Below are positions 9,032-16,804 of a stretch of DNA of 64,000 nucleotides, piece by piece (position 1 is the first letter of the stretch; each line of letters begins with the position of its first letter). The notes under the pieces are model-generated. The model ran no database searches and had not been told where the DNA came from. It saw only the letters and a program-made list of their open reading frames with translations. Source of the DNA: PCPOR2b sp965220385 (GTDB taxonomy: Bacteria > Poribacteria > WGA-4E > PCPOR2b); assembly GCA_965220385.1 (NCBI GenBank), contig OZ244825.1, forward strand, positions 6,014,001 to 6,078,000. The letters are read 5' to 3'. A program made the position numbers and the translations under genes.

Positions 9032-10105
9032 TTATCGTTTCTGCTTGATCTCGCCCCACTTCGTCGCTAACTTCTCTTGGGGAGAGACGGAGAAGGTGTC
9101 GGGGAAGGGCCAACCGTCGGGGGTGTAGACTTCGACCTCTCTGCGCGGACCGTTGTGATGACCGCCGATGGCGTAGATCTTTCCGTCCACAACCGCTGTC
9201 GATAAGGTGCCCCTACCGGTTGGCATCTGATCGTTCAGTCTTTGCCACCTGTTTTTCTCTACGTCATATTCCAACACCGTCCAGTGAAGCACCCAGCCTT
9301 GGAACTTGGGCCCATCTTTCTCTCTGCCATCGAAGGTTTTTCCGCCAATGAGATACACCTTCCCACTGTTGACAAAACTCGCCGCCATATCGTAATAGGC
9401 GATTGGCACATCCGCTTTCTTTGTCCAGGTGTCTGTCTTCGGGTCGTATTCCTCGGTCAGGTCGGTGTACTTCTGATGGCTCTGATCCACGGCACCGCCA
9501 AAGACATAGATCTTACTCTTGACCGCTACCACCGGCATCCCCCATCTCGGATTGGGCATATCCGGCTTCTTTTCCCAAGTGTCCGTCACCGGGTCATAGA
9601 CCTCGACCGCAGCGGACGGGAGGAAGAAAGATTCCACGCCACCGATGATATAAATCTTTCCGCCCACCACAGCGGTGCCGTATGCCATTCTCGGTGTCGG
9701 TATCGGCGCTTTAGCGGTCCATGTATCGGTCTTGGGATCATACTCATCGACATTGGGAAGGGTTTCGAAGTTATTCGCTGTTCCACTAAAAGCATAGATC
9801 TTACCCCGCACGAGGGCGACGCCCAGCCGAAACCTGCCCTGTGGCAGTTTCTTCTTGTCAACCCAATTATCCTTTACGGGGTCATATTCCTTTACAACTT
9901 TACCCGGCACTTGTAGGTCGTCCTGGCCGCCGATGGTATATATCTTTCCATTCACTACAGCGGTGCCTAACCCCCATAACCCGCCGGAGAGGGCACCGAT
10001 CTGCGGCATATCCGCCTTCTCTTCCCAGTCTCCCGCAAGGCTTGTCGTCGAAAAACCGAGCAGCCCACATACTATCAAACCTATTAAAATTATTCGCTGT
10101 TGCAT
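9032..10105 (-). CDS. Secreted kelch-repeat propeller protein (array copy 5)
   Basis: A 357-residue exported kelch propeller. The ATG at 10105 follows a GGCAGG ribosome-binding site. The signal peptide (MQQRIILIGLIVCGLLG...) ends 'SLA', then GDWEEK. Kelch motifs: YTIGGQDD, YAFSGTAN, YIIGGVES, YVFGGAVD, YLIGGKTF, YAIGGHHN. The tail 'GWPFPDTFSVSPQEKLAT' then 'WGEIKQKR' is the array-wide C-terminal motif. It belongs to the copy 3-6 subgroup. The gap to copy 4 is 22 bp (operon-like) and to copy 6 is 96 bp. Nothing in the sequence reveals the ligand; an extracellular scaffold or carbohydrate/protein-binding role is inferred from the fold. Confidence 0.88.
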   Translation of the reverse strand: MQQRIILIGLIVCGLLGFSTTSLAGDWEEKADMPQIGALSGGLWGLGTAVVNGKIYTIGGQDDLQVPGKVVKEYDPVKDNWVDKKKLPQGRFRLGVALVRGKIYAFSGTANNFETLPNVDEYDPKTDTWTAKAPIPTPRMAYGTAVVGGKIYIIGGVESFFLPSAAVEVYDPVTDTWEKKPDMPNPRWGMPVVAVKSKIYVFGGAVDQSHQKYTDLTEEYDPKTDTWTKKADVPIAYYDMAASFVNSGKVYLIGGKTFDGREKDGPKFQGWVLHWTVLEYDVEKNRWQRLNDQMPTGRGTLSTAVVDGKIYAIGGHHNGPRREVEVYTPDGWPFPDTFSVSPQEKLATKWGEIKQKR

Positions 10106-10201
10106 GATTATTAACCTGCCAGTCTTTTTGGTTTATCCTAAGAAAGGGTGCGACAGAAACTCGATTTGTCCTATCGCTCCGTACCTCCTTTTGACGATTT
10201 T

Positions 10202-11275
10202 TTAACGGTTTTGCTTAATTACGCCCCATTTCGTTGCGAGCTTGCCCTGAGGCGAAACGGCGAACTGCTTCGGGAAGGGCCAACCGTTAGGGGTATACGC
10301 TTCCACTACCGCCGTAGGTCCACAACAGCCGCCCTCCCAACCACCGATAGCGTAGATTATCCCATCGACAACGGTTGTGGACAGGATTGACCGCTCAGTT
10401 GGTAGTTCATCCTTGAGCCTCGTCCACCTGTTCTTCTCTACATCGTATTCAAAGACGGTCCAATAGAGCGTCCACCCTTCGTTCTCTCTTCCATCTTTGT
10501 CTCGTCCATCCCACTTCTGTCCACCGATAGCATAAATCTTACCACTATTGACAAAGCTGAAGCCGACATTAAAGTAGTCAACTGGCATATCAGCTTTCTC
10601 CGTCCATGTGTCGGTCTTCGGATCGTACATCTCCATCATATCGGTATATTTCTGATGGCTGATATCGATCGCTCCGCCGGAAACATAGATCTTGGAGGCG
10701 ACTGTGACGGCGGATATACCCCATCTCGGATTGGGCATGTCCGCTTTCTTGTCCCATGTATCGGTTAGGGGGTCATAGACTTCGACAGCTGCCGATGGAA
10801 AGAAGAACGATTCGGCACCGCCGATGGTGTAGATCTTCCCGCCTACCACCGCAGCGGCAAGCCCCAACCGCGCAGTTGGCATGTCCGCTTTTTTGGTCCA
10901 CGTATCGGTCTTCGGGTCATACTCTTCGACCGTCGGAACCGCTTCAAAGTTGTTGGAAGTCCCGCCGAAAACGTAAATCTTTCCTCTGACCAGACCGGTA
11001 GCGAGTCGAAATCGACCCGTTGGAAGTCCTTTTTTCTCCGTCCACTGGTCCTTCGCGGGGTCATACTCCGCCACTTTTTTACCTGCCTCCGGTAAATCAT
11101 CTTGCCCGCCAATGGCATAGATCTTCCCATTGACAGTTTCCGTCCCTAATCCCCATCTTTTTCGTAATAGAGGCGCTTTGGGTTCCCATTTGCCTGCGAT
11201 AGTTACCGTGGGAACGCCAAAAAAGCCACATAATATCAAACCGGCTAATGTGCTGTGAACTATCAGACGTTTCAC
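10202..11275 (-). CDS. Secreted kelch-repeat propeller protein (array copy 6)
   Basis: A 357-residue exported kelch propeller and the likely first gene of the copy 6-5-4-3 operon. I place the start at the GTG at 11275 (MKRLIVHSTLAG...), which has AGGGGGTG nine bases upstream and lines up with its paralogues; a GTG at 11284 is the alternative. The signal peptide ends 'TIA', then GKWEPK. Kelch motifs: YAIGGQDD, YVFGGTSN, YTIGGAES, YVSGGAID, YAIGGQKW, YAIGGWEGG. The tail is 'GWPFPKQFAVSPQGKLAT' then 'WGVIKQNR'. The last blade has a 'GGCCGPTA' insertion, the only adjacent cysteine pair in the array. Confidence 0.87.
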   Translation of the reverse strand: MKRLIVHSTLAGLILCGFFGVPTVTIAGKWEPKAPLLRKRWGLGTETVNGKIYAIGGQDDLPEAGKKVAEYDPAKDQWTEKKGLPTGRFRLATGLVRGKIYVFGGTSNNFEAVPTVEEYDPKTDTWTKKADMPTARLGLAAAVVGGKIYTIGGAESFFFPSAAVEVYDPLTDTWDKKADMPNPRWGISAVTVASKIYVSGGAIDISHQKYTDMMEMYDPKTDTWTEKADMPVDYFNVGFSFVNSGKIYAIGGQKWDGRDKDGRENEGWTLYWTVFEYDVEKNRWTRLKDELPTERSILSTTVVDGIIYAIGGWEGGCCGPTAVVEAYTPNGWPFPKQFAVSPQGKLATKWGVIKQNR

Positions 11276-11490
11276 AATTCGCACCCCCTGTTTTCAATTT
11301 GAGCGCGTGAGAACCTATATCGCTGAAGCGTTTGCTGTCGGGACAAATGCGCCTGCTGTTGATTGCGACAAGCAAAAATCATTCTATCAAACATAGTTGC
11401 CTTTGTCAAGTTAAAATCCATTCCCACGAAGCTGGTCCGGATTGCTGATTTTCTTAGGATTTCAAGCGTTCAAAGGCATTGATTTATAGC

Positions 11491-11518
11491 CTGATTTATG
11501 CTAAACTAAGGTTATAAT
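11491..11518 (+). promoter_or_regulatory. Probable sigma70 promoter of the CDP-alcohol phosphatidyltransferase gene
   Basis: A perfect -10 hexamer TATAAT lies at 11513-11518, with CTGATT as a -35 candidate at 11491-11496 (16-bp spacer). An alternative pair is TTGATT (11479-11484) with TAAACT (11502-11507). Either would start transcription about 25-45 bp before the gene. The rest of the 11276-11555 gap shows no gene. Confidence 0.45.
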
Positions 11519-11555
11519 CGCGAAACATCTACGTTACTTGGAAGATAGAGGATGG

Positions 11556-12191
11556 ATGTTATCCATGTTTGAAGCGAAGCTTAGATCAAAAGTCAGCGCA
11601 ATACTCTCGCCCCTTGCACGGATAATTGTATCACTCGGCATCACCGCGAATATGGTTACGATGTTCGGTTTGCTGGTTAATTTGGTCGCTGCCTACTGTT
11701 TGGCGACGGAACGGCTGATTGCGGCGGGACTGTTGATACTGTTTGGCGCCAGTTTTGATATGATAGATGGTGCAGTTGCGCGTGCGAGAACGTCGACCAA
11801 CTCTTCGGGAGCGCTGCTGGACTCTGTAATTGACCGATACTCCGAGGCGGTGATATTCCTTGGTGCCCTCATCTATTTTCATCAGCTACAGAACTTCTTC
11901 GGGGTGGTATTGGTTTTTGCAGCAGTGATTGGGTCGATACTCGTTAGCTACGTGCGCGCCAAAGCGGAAGGGCTTCAGATCGAGTGCAAGGTCGGACTGA
12001 TGCAACGGCCCGAACGGATTATTTTATTAGCACTCGGCGTGCTGGTACAGGGAGTTATCCCGGATCAATACACCTTTTTACAGTCGAAGGGGATGATCCT
12101 CTTCGGTGTATTCGCAATTCTCGCTGTGACCGCACATATCACTGCGATCCATCGGCTCGTCTTTTCCTTTTACAAACTGAGTGATCATTGA
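11556..12191 (+). CDS. CDP-alcohol phosphatidyltransferase family protein
   Basis: A membrane enzyme that would transfer a phosphatidyl or related phospho-group from a CDP-alcohol to an acceptor alcohol (phosphatidylglycerophosphate or inositol-phosphate synthase-like). The family signature D-x2-D-G-x2-A-R-x8-G-x3-D-x3-D is complete, in 'DMIDGAVARAR' followed by 'GALLDSVID' (about residues 68-93). There are six hydrophobic segments, typical of the family at just over 200 residues. The ATG at 11556 follows AGAGG at 11547; the ATG at 11565 and a TTG at 11538 are alternatives. The exact acceptor cannot be assigned. It is a single gene, divergent from the kelch operon. Confidence 0.87.
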   Translation: MLSMFEAKLRSKVSAILSPLARIIVSLGITANMVTMFGLLVNLVAAYCLATERLIAAGLLILFGASFDMIDGAVARARTSTNSSGALLDSVIDRYSEAVIFLGALIYFHQLQNFFGVVLVFAAVIGSILVSYVRAKAEGLQIECKVGLMQRPERIILLALGVLVQGVIPDQYTFLQSKGMILFGVFAILAVTAHITAIHRLVFSFYKLSDH

Positions 12192-12360
12192 GTTGATACA
12201 GGACTTACGCATTTCAGCAACAAGGGCAACCACAAGTTGAGCGCAGCGAAATCCCGCCTGTCCCGCCTGTCCCGATTCATCGGGGATTCATCGGGGATTT
12301 ATCGGGGATTCATCGGGGTCTTGTGCCTGCCCACTGCGGTTCCCGCCAAACCCGCGCCGT
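12192..12360. repeat. 'gattcatcgggg' tandem dodecamers in a 'gggcaacc' repeat
   Basis: After 'gggcaaccacaagttgagcg' (12224-12243) and 'cccgcctgtcccgcctgtcc', a 12-bp unit of the form gattcatcgggg is repeated about four times (12275-12321). A shorter version with the same left flank occurs at 27811-27885, where the element ends in 'ggggttgcccc', giving gggcaacc/ggttgccc inverted ends. No gene is supported here. Confidence 0.6.
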
Positions 12361-13038
12361 TTACATCGCATCCGGCTGCCGCTTCCGAATCAGGTTCGGG
12401 ATCAACGACACCAGCACGATAAAGACACCGGCGCCCGCGAGGTAGATCAGGGTTTTATTGATATTCCCTTCGCCGACATTTACCGCGGCCCCCAACTGGA
12501 CATAGGCGGCGGTGCCGGGTAACATGCAGATCCATGAGACGAGAACGTAGGTCGAGAACCTTATCCTTGTGAGTCCGTAGGCGTAGTTTTGTAGGTTGAA
12601 CGGGAAAAGCGGGACGAGCCGGGTAATCATCAGCATCCGCCAGCCCTGCCGCTCCACGCCCGAATCGATCCGTTGGAACTGTGTGCTGCCTTGAACCCAC
12701 CCTTCCACCATACCGCGAGCGACGTAACGTGCGATTAGAAAAGCGCATGAGACGCCGATCACCGCGCCGATAGAGGCGTAGACGACCCCCCAGATGGGAC
12801 CGAAGGCGAGACCGGAGAGCATTGTAACGGGCAAGCCGGGTAGAAAGAACACGGTCGCAGCGATGTAAAAACCGATGTAGACCAGAGGCGCGATGACGCC
12901 GAAGCCCTCGATCTTTTCTTTGATTTGGGGGATATTGTCCGGGTTGAGATACTTGATCACGCCGTAGTGACTTAATAGGCTATACACACCAACAATAATA
13001 ACGATAGCGATGATAATTTTAACAAGGTTCCGCTTCAT
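12361..13038 (-). CDS. TVP38/TMEM64 (VTT domain, DedA superfamily) membrane protein
   Basis: A 225-residue polytopic protein with hydrophobic segments at about residues 8-25, 50-75, 80-105, 160-180 and 195-215. The VTT signature is present: 'FFLPGLPVTMLSGLAFG' near residue 65 and 'RLVPLFPFNLQNYAYG' near residue 142, the latter typical of TVP38 proteins. Bacterial members are membrane proteins linked to lipid scrambling or membrane homeostasis; the specific role here is unknown. The ATG at 13038 has AAAGGGA about 11 bases upstream. It points away from the divergent MITE at 13057-13200, which lies in its promoter region. Confidence 0.85.
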   Translation of the reverse strand: MKRNLVKIIIAIVIIVGVYSLLSHYGVIKYLNPDNIPQIKEKIEGFGVIAPLVYIGFYIAATVFFLPGLPVTMLSGLAFGPIWGVVYASIGAVIGVSCAFLIARYVARGMVEGWVQGSTQFQRIDSGVERQGWRMLMITRLVPLFPFNLQNYAYGLTRIRFSTYVLVSWICMLPGTAAYVQLGAAVNVGEGNINKTLIYLAGAGVFIVLVSLIPNLIRKRQPDAM

Positions 13039-13056
13039 GGCGTTTTGATCCCTTTT

Positions 13057-13200
13057 TATGGTGAATTAGAGAAATAAGTGGACATTTCGAGAAGTTTCGA
13101 AAGTCCCCCTGACAAGTGGTACATCCCGGTTTATCGGGGGCGGGATTCAGGGGGTTGGCTGTGCATTGAAAGTGTCTAAGTAATTCTAAAATCTACCATA
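13057..13200. mobile_element. TA-ended MITE, copy A (144 bp)
   Basis: The left end TATGGTGAATTAGAG and the right end ...TCTAAAATCTACCATA are imperfect inverted repeats (20 of 28 positions match). The element begins and ends with TA, as expected for IS630/mariner-type target duplication. The core contains 'cccctgacaagtggtacatccc' and a CCCGGTTTATCGGG palindrome. Related copies are at 29999-30180 (inverted), 41526-41634 and 59974-60135, with isolated right ends at 22636-22667, 30179-30210 and 33541-33573. No transposase of a matching type is present in the window. Confidence 0.7.
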
Positions 13201-13274
13201 GTAGTTAAATCTTACGTGCTAGGGTGTGTTCACATTTAGGCATTGCTCAATTATAGGATTTTTTACGTTTCTAT

Positions 13275-13304
13275 AAAAAAAAGGGACTCGCTCTCGCGAA
13301 TCCC
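13275..13304 (-). terminator. Rho-independent terminator of the small basic protein gene
   Basis: Read on the minus strand: stem GGGATTCGC, loop GAGA, stem GCGAGTCCC (one G-U pair), followed by eight T residues. It sits 30 bp downstream of the stop codon at 13334. Confidence 0.9.
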
Positions 13305-13333
13305 CGGGTAAAGTTAGCTGTGCTTGTTATTGG

Positions 13334-13540
13334 TTAAGTGCGATTCCCTTTTTTATTCGAGGTGCTTGAAGTGTGCTGTTTGCCTGACCGTGCTGATTTC
13401 TTTGCTGCTCTACCTGCGGTTTCATAACTTTTTGCTTTGCCATATCTTTCCTCGAGGACTTCTCTTGCGGCAGTGCGTGCTTGACGTTTAGTGATAGTTC
13501 CACGCTTTGCTGGTCCCTTGATTGTTCGTTCTCTAGGCAT
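13334..13540 (-). CDS. Small highly basic protein of unknown function
   Basis: A 68-residue protein rich in Lys, Arg, Ala, Ser and Thr (about one third basic), with the opening 'MPRERTIKGPAKRGTITKRQ' and a Ser/Thr/Asn/Lys tail. There is no cysteine, no signal peptide and no hydrophobic stretch, so it is cytoplasmic and plausibly nucleic-acid-binding; that is inference from composition only. The gene is supported by a GGAG ribosome-binding site 7-10 bases before the GTG/ATG pair at 13543/13540 and by a strong terminator just downstream. I do not recognise a named family. Confidence 0.6.
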   Translation of the reverse strand: MPRERTIKGPAKRGTITKRQARTAAREVLEERYGKAKSYETAGRAAKKSARSGKQHTSSTSNKKGNRT

Positions 13541-13987
13541 CACTGTAGTCTCCGCGAAGCAAATTGAGGCATGACTGAGCCAATCTCGTACAAGATTTAT
13601 AACTTCTTCGGTGTTGTTGTCGTGAGATTTATGGTGAACAATACAAATAAATATACATATTAACCTTTGGTGTTAGTCTTCCCCACATTGTTGAAACGTT
13701 CATTGATTCATTGGGGTGCTATAAACATGTCGCCCCTCCCCGATAAATCGGGATTCGAAACCGGGGCTAAAGGCACCGAAGAGCCAATAGTTTCGATGTT
13801 TCACAGCCTGTCCCGCCTGTCCCGATTCATCGGGGATTCATCGGGGGAATTTAGGGGGGGTTTAATCCGCGTAATCCTTCAATCCGTGTTAATCCGCGAT
13901 TCAGACACTCTTCTGCTGTGACTCCTGATTCAGCCGGGATTCACATGTCGCCCCTCCGGGGCTTTGGGTGAAGTGTTGTCCTGTATT
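13541..13987. repeat. 447-bp repeat-rich gap
   Basis: The first about 160 bp shows nothing recognisable. From 13722 come a 'acatgtcgcccctccccgataaatcggg' fragment, a 'cccgcctgtcccgattcatcgggg' segment (13808-13848), a 'ttaatccgcgtaatccttcaatcc...gcgattcagac' unit (13860-13906) and two gcccctccggggc palindromes (13948-13960 and 14001-14013). The second of these lies inside the truncated gene at 13988. Confidence 0.6.
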
Positions 13988-14221
13988 CTATAAACATGCC
14001 GCCCCTCCGGGGCTAAAGGCATGGATTCCATGACGACATTCGGCAATGATTGTGTAGATCTTATCGATCCGAACTTGGCTTCCATCTTCAGTCTCTTGAG
14101 CTGAACGTGCAACGAAACTACAATCGTGTATTGCAAATACCATCGCATTAAATAAAGACTTGTATTCATCGTCGAATGGGCAGTTGATGAATACGTTGTC
14201 GTTATAAGCCATCGTTGACAT
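13988..14221 (-). pseudogene. Truncated conserved 'NVFINCPFDD' family protein (nucleotide-binding/TIR-like), broken by a repeat
   Basis: The frame encodes 77 residues. The first about 66 ('YNDNVFINCPFDDEYKSLF', '..RIDKIYTIIAEC', '..GIH') match the N-terminus of a widespread uncharacterised family with a TIR/flavodoxin-like start, in which I recall 'YGIHDLSRTELD...' following. Here the coding sequence switches after 'GIH' to AFSPGGAACL and stops. That tail is a translation of the intergenic 'gcccctccggggctaaaggc' repeat. Downstream DNA is only repeats, so the C-terminal part is gone. The start codon is ATG at 14221 or, four codons in, at 14209. Function is presumably lost. The family name is from memory and is less certain than the truncation. 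Confidence 0.65.
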
Positions 14222-14237
14222 GTTTAACCCTTTCTAC

Positions 14238-14259
14238 CATATATAGTTTACTATATATG
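14238..14259. promoter_or_regulatory. Perfect 10-bp palindrome between divergent genes (possible operator)
   Basis: Half-sites CATATATAGT (14238-14247) and ACTATATATG (14250-14259) are exact inverted repeats separated by TT. They lie between the divergent truncated gene (start 14221) and the oxidoreductase gene (start 14307), where a regulator or overlapping -10 boxes would act. No regulator gene is adjacent. Confidence 0.4.
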
Positions 14260-14306
14260 TAGTTCTCGTTCAAATATTTTTTCAAAAGATTTAATGGAGG
14301 CACAAC

Positions 14307-15434
14307 ATGTCCAAAACCTACAGCGCAGCCGTCATCGGATCGACCGGTAAGGGCAACTATGGCCATCGCTTGGATACTGCGTTCGATATTGACGGCGTTG
14401 AACTGGTTGCTATCGCTGACGCCGATCCCGAAGGACTTGCGGATGCCGGGGAGCGGCTCGGTGTTGATCGACTCTACCGCGACTACCGGCAGATGCTCGA
14501 AAAAGAAAAGCCCGATTTTGTCAGTATCGCGCCGAGTTGGGTCACAGAACGGGTTCCGATGATTGAAGCCGCTGCGGCGGCAGGATGCCACATCTACTGT
14601 GAGAAACCGGTGGCGGGCAGCCTCGCTGAGGTCGATAGGATCGTCGCCGCCTGTCAAAGTGCAAAGGTGAAGATGGCGGTCGCCCATCAGTGGCGTGCGA
14701 TGCTCCCGATCCAGCGACTAATCGAAGATGTGAAAGCCGGTAAGTTCGGAAAATTGCTTCGCGTCCGGACCCGTCCAAAGGATGACAGTCGGGGCGGCGG
14801 CGAAGAATTGCTCCTACACGGCACACATCTGTTCGACCTGATGATGGCGTTTGCCGGTGAGCCGCGCTGGGCGAGCGGGCATGTCGCCGTCGGTGATCGG
14901 GACGCTACAACGGACGATACAGGCGAGGGCAATGCGCCTGTCGGTCCCATCATCGGTGATTCTATCTCAGCGATCTTTGGCTTTGATGACGGTGTCCGGG
15001 GATTCTTTGAGTCTACCGCTGGTTTAGCTATTCCCGGCGAATCAAATTTTGATAACCTGTACGGGTTATCGCTTGAATGCGAACGGGCGGCGTTGGAACT
15101 CCGCGAACCGGGTGATGTCTACATCTATCCTGCGCCGCGGGTATTGCCCGACATTAAGGATCTCGCTTGGGAACGGGTCTGGCTGCCGGAATGGCACGAA
15201 CGTCCTGGACACGCGCCGCCGCTGCTTCGACAGAACTGGCTGTCCATAGGCAACAGAACCCTTGCGCGGGACCTGATAGATGCCGCTGAGACCGACCGCG
15301 AACCGCTCTCAAGTATCCGTATGGTCCGTTTCGTGAACGAGATGGTCCAAGGGGTCTATAGTTCGCACCTGTTGGGCGGGGAGCGAGTGCCTATCCCGCT
15401 GACTGAACGTGCGCACCCGCTCGGTGACTTATAA
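14307..15434 (+). CDS. Gfo/Idh/MocA family NAD(P)-dependent oxidoreductase
   Basis: A 375-residue cytoplasmic dehydrogenase of sugars, inositols or similar polyols. The N-terminal Rossmann fold begins 'YSAAVIGSTGKGNYG', with the acidic end of the second strand in 'VAIADADPEG' suggesting NAD preference. The family EKP motif is in 'CHIYCEKPVAGS' near residue 100, and the C-terminal alpha/beta substrate domain is complete, with a catalytic H-D pair probably in 'LLHGTHLFDLMM'. GGAGG sits seven to eight bases before the ATG. No operon partner is on the same strand. Substrate unknown. Confidence 0.9.
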   Translation: MSKTYSAAVIGSTGKGNYGHRLDTAFDIDGVELVAIADADPEGLADAGERLGVDRLYRDYRQMLEKEKPDFVSIAPSWVTERVPMIEAAAAAGCHIYCEKPVAGSLAEVDRIVAACQSAKVKMAVAHQWRAMLPIQRLIEDVKAGKFGKLLRVRTRPKDDSRGGGEELLLHGTHLFDLMMAFAGEPRWASGHVAVGDRDATTDDTGEGNAPVGPIIGDSISAIFGFDDGVRGFFESTAGLAIPGESNFDNLYGLSLECERAALELREPGDVYIYPAPRVLPDIKDLAWERVWLPEWHERPGHAPPLLRQNWLSIGNRTLARDLIDAAETDREPLSSIRMVRFVNEMVQGVYSSHLLGGERVPIPLTERAHPLGDL

Positions 15435-15626
15435 AAACCTAAGTTGCGAGTTATAGAAAACGTTGCAAACCGAACGGCTGAAAACTACATTGAATCAATT
15501 ACTGCTCGCAGTGGATTGACAAATCCACTGCCTACGCACAAAGATGGCTCCGTTCCGAGAGTCCGAGACTTGGATATGTCTATCCAAGCCGAGCGGGTGT
15601 GACAATTAGCAACTTGCGTTATAAAA
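15434..15626. mobile_element. Short REP-pair element, copy 1 (non-autonomous)
   Basis: About 190 bp bounded by imperfect inverted ends (left AACCTAAGTTGCGAGTTAT; right end complement AACGCAAGTTGCTAATTGT, 14 of 19 matching). Inside are two perfect palindromes: AGTGGATTGACAAATCCACT at 15510-15529 and CTTGGATATGTCTATCCAAG at 15569-15588, 39 bp apart. Their loops, GACA and TGTC, are complementary, so the two hairpins face each other as in a BIME. The same ends and palindromes flank the transposase at 18564. The left end overlaps the stop codon of the oxidoreductase. Confidence 0.7.
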
Positions 15627-15633
15627 GCAGCCC

Positions 15634-16731
15634 CTATTCTGATGTTCTGTGCCGACTGAAGCCTTCAGCACAGACCAGCAGCAGAATAAGCACACCTTGG
15701 ATAATCAGAAATAGCTTCCCCGGTACATTCGTCATGATCTCGATATCCAGTGCGCCCTTGCTCAACGCACCGAACAGAAGCGCGCCGAAAAGGACACCGT
15801 AAGGATGGTTCCTGCCGAGCAGTGCGACCGCGATGCCGGTGAATCCGAAGCCGGGTGAGAAGTTGTCCAGAAAACGGTAGCGGTAGCCCATCACCTCCCA
15901 CACGCCGGCGAAACCCGCAACGATCCCACTCAGGGCCATCGTCCAGGCCGTCACCCTCGGTACGTCAATGCCGCCATAGGTAGCGACCTCCGGGGCATTG
16001 CCGACGAAACGGATTTCGTATCCCCATTTGGTGCGCGTCAACAGAAACTGTGTCAGTAAAATTAGACCAAGCGCGATGAAAAACGTAACGTTTAGGGGGT
16101 TACTCGGCGGGAGCGTTGAGGTGAAAGCTGCCAAACGTGGTAGACGTGCCGCTTCGTGGATCAGGGGTGTGTGCGGTGACATCTGACCCGGTGCCTTATA
16201 GACCTCGATGACAAGGTAGTTTGTCAACGCGATGGCGATGAAGTTCAGCATGATGGTGTTGATGACCTCATGCACGCCGTACCGCGCTTTGAGTATCCCC
16301 GGTACCGCTCCCCACAATCCGCCCGCGAGCATTGCGGCTATTAAGCAGGCGGGTATGATAATCCAACCGCCGCCCCAGTTCAGGTGAAACCCAACCCATG
16401 CCGCGGCGAATCCTGCGAGATACAGCTGCCCCTCACAACCGATATTGAAGAGCCCGCCCTTGAACCCCAGCATAACCGCAAGACCGGTGAAGATTAACGG
16501 GGTCGCATTGAACAGAACGTAACCGAAATCGTCGAGGCTGCCGAAGACGCTCTGCCATAACAGTCCGTAGACTTCAAAGGGGTTCTCACCGAAAAAGAGA
16601 ATTAAGATACCACCGAGCAGGAATGCTGTGCAGAGTGCGAAAAAGGTGGGGAGTAGGCGGGGCGATAGATCGCCTGTAAAACGTGAGAGGTGAGACGTTA
16701 TGCCTGATGTGTAATTTGCGAGTCTACTCAT
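15634..16731 (-). CDS. ABC transporter permease, nucleoside/simple-sugar (BMP-associated, YufP/NupB-like) family
   Basis: A 365-residue inner-membrane permease with about nine hydrophobic segments. The family hallmark 'GFKGGLFNIGCEGQLYLAG' lies near residue 90, and 'GFGFTGIAVALLGRNHPYG' near 290 is also typical. Such permeases work with a second permease, a two-domain ATPase and a lipoprotein of the BMP type to import nucleosides or related compounds. None of those partners is adjacent, so the gene is an orphan within the window. The upstream neighbour on the same strand is an aminotransferase-fold enzyme 73 bp away. ATG at 16731 has a close GGAG; the exact start is uncertain. Confidence 0.87.
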   Translation of the reverse strand: MSRLANYTSGITSHLSRFTGDLSPRLLPTFFALCTAFLLGGILILFFGENPFEVYGLLWQSVFGSLDDFGYVLFNATPLIFTGLAVMLGFKGGLFNIGCEGQLYLAGFAAAWVGFHLNWGGGWIIIPACLIAAMLAGGLWGAVPGILKARYGVHEVINTIMLNFIAIALTNYLVIEVYKAPGQMSPHTPLIHEAARLPRLAAFTSTLPPSNPLNVTFFIALGLILLTQFLLTRTKWGYEIRFVGNAPEVATYGGIDVPRVTAWTMALSGIVAGFAGVWEVMGYRYRFLDNFSPGFGFTGIAVALLGRNHPYGVLFGALLFGALSKGALDIEIMTNVPGKLFLIIQGVLILLLVCAEGFSRHRTSE

Positions 16732-16804
16732 TCTCCGTTCCGTCCCGATGCCGTTCCACCTGTTCCGTTCCTTATCGGGGATGCAATCGGGGAGAGTTTT
16801 TGAC

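Noticed and set aside
12237..12422. Short plus-strand frame over 'cccgcctgtcccgattcatcgggg'
   Set aside because: It is entirely tandem repeat and overlaps the 3' end of the TVP38 gene.
14202..14687. 161-codon minus-strand frame opposite the oxidoreductase
   Set aside because: It is antisense to a Gfo/Idh/MocA gene with clear motifs and crosses the divergent promoter region.
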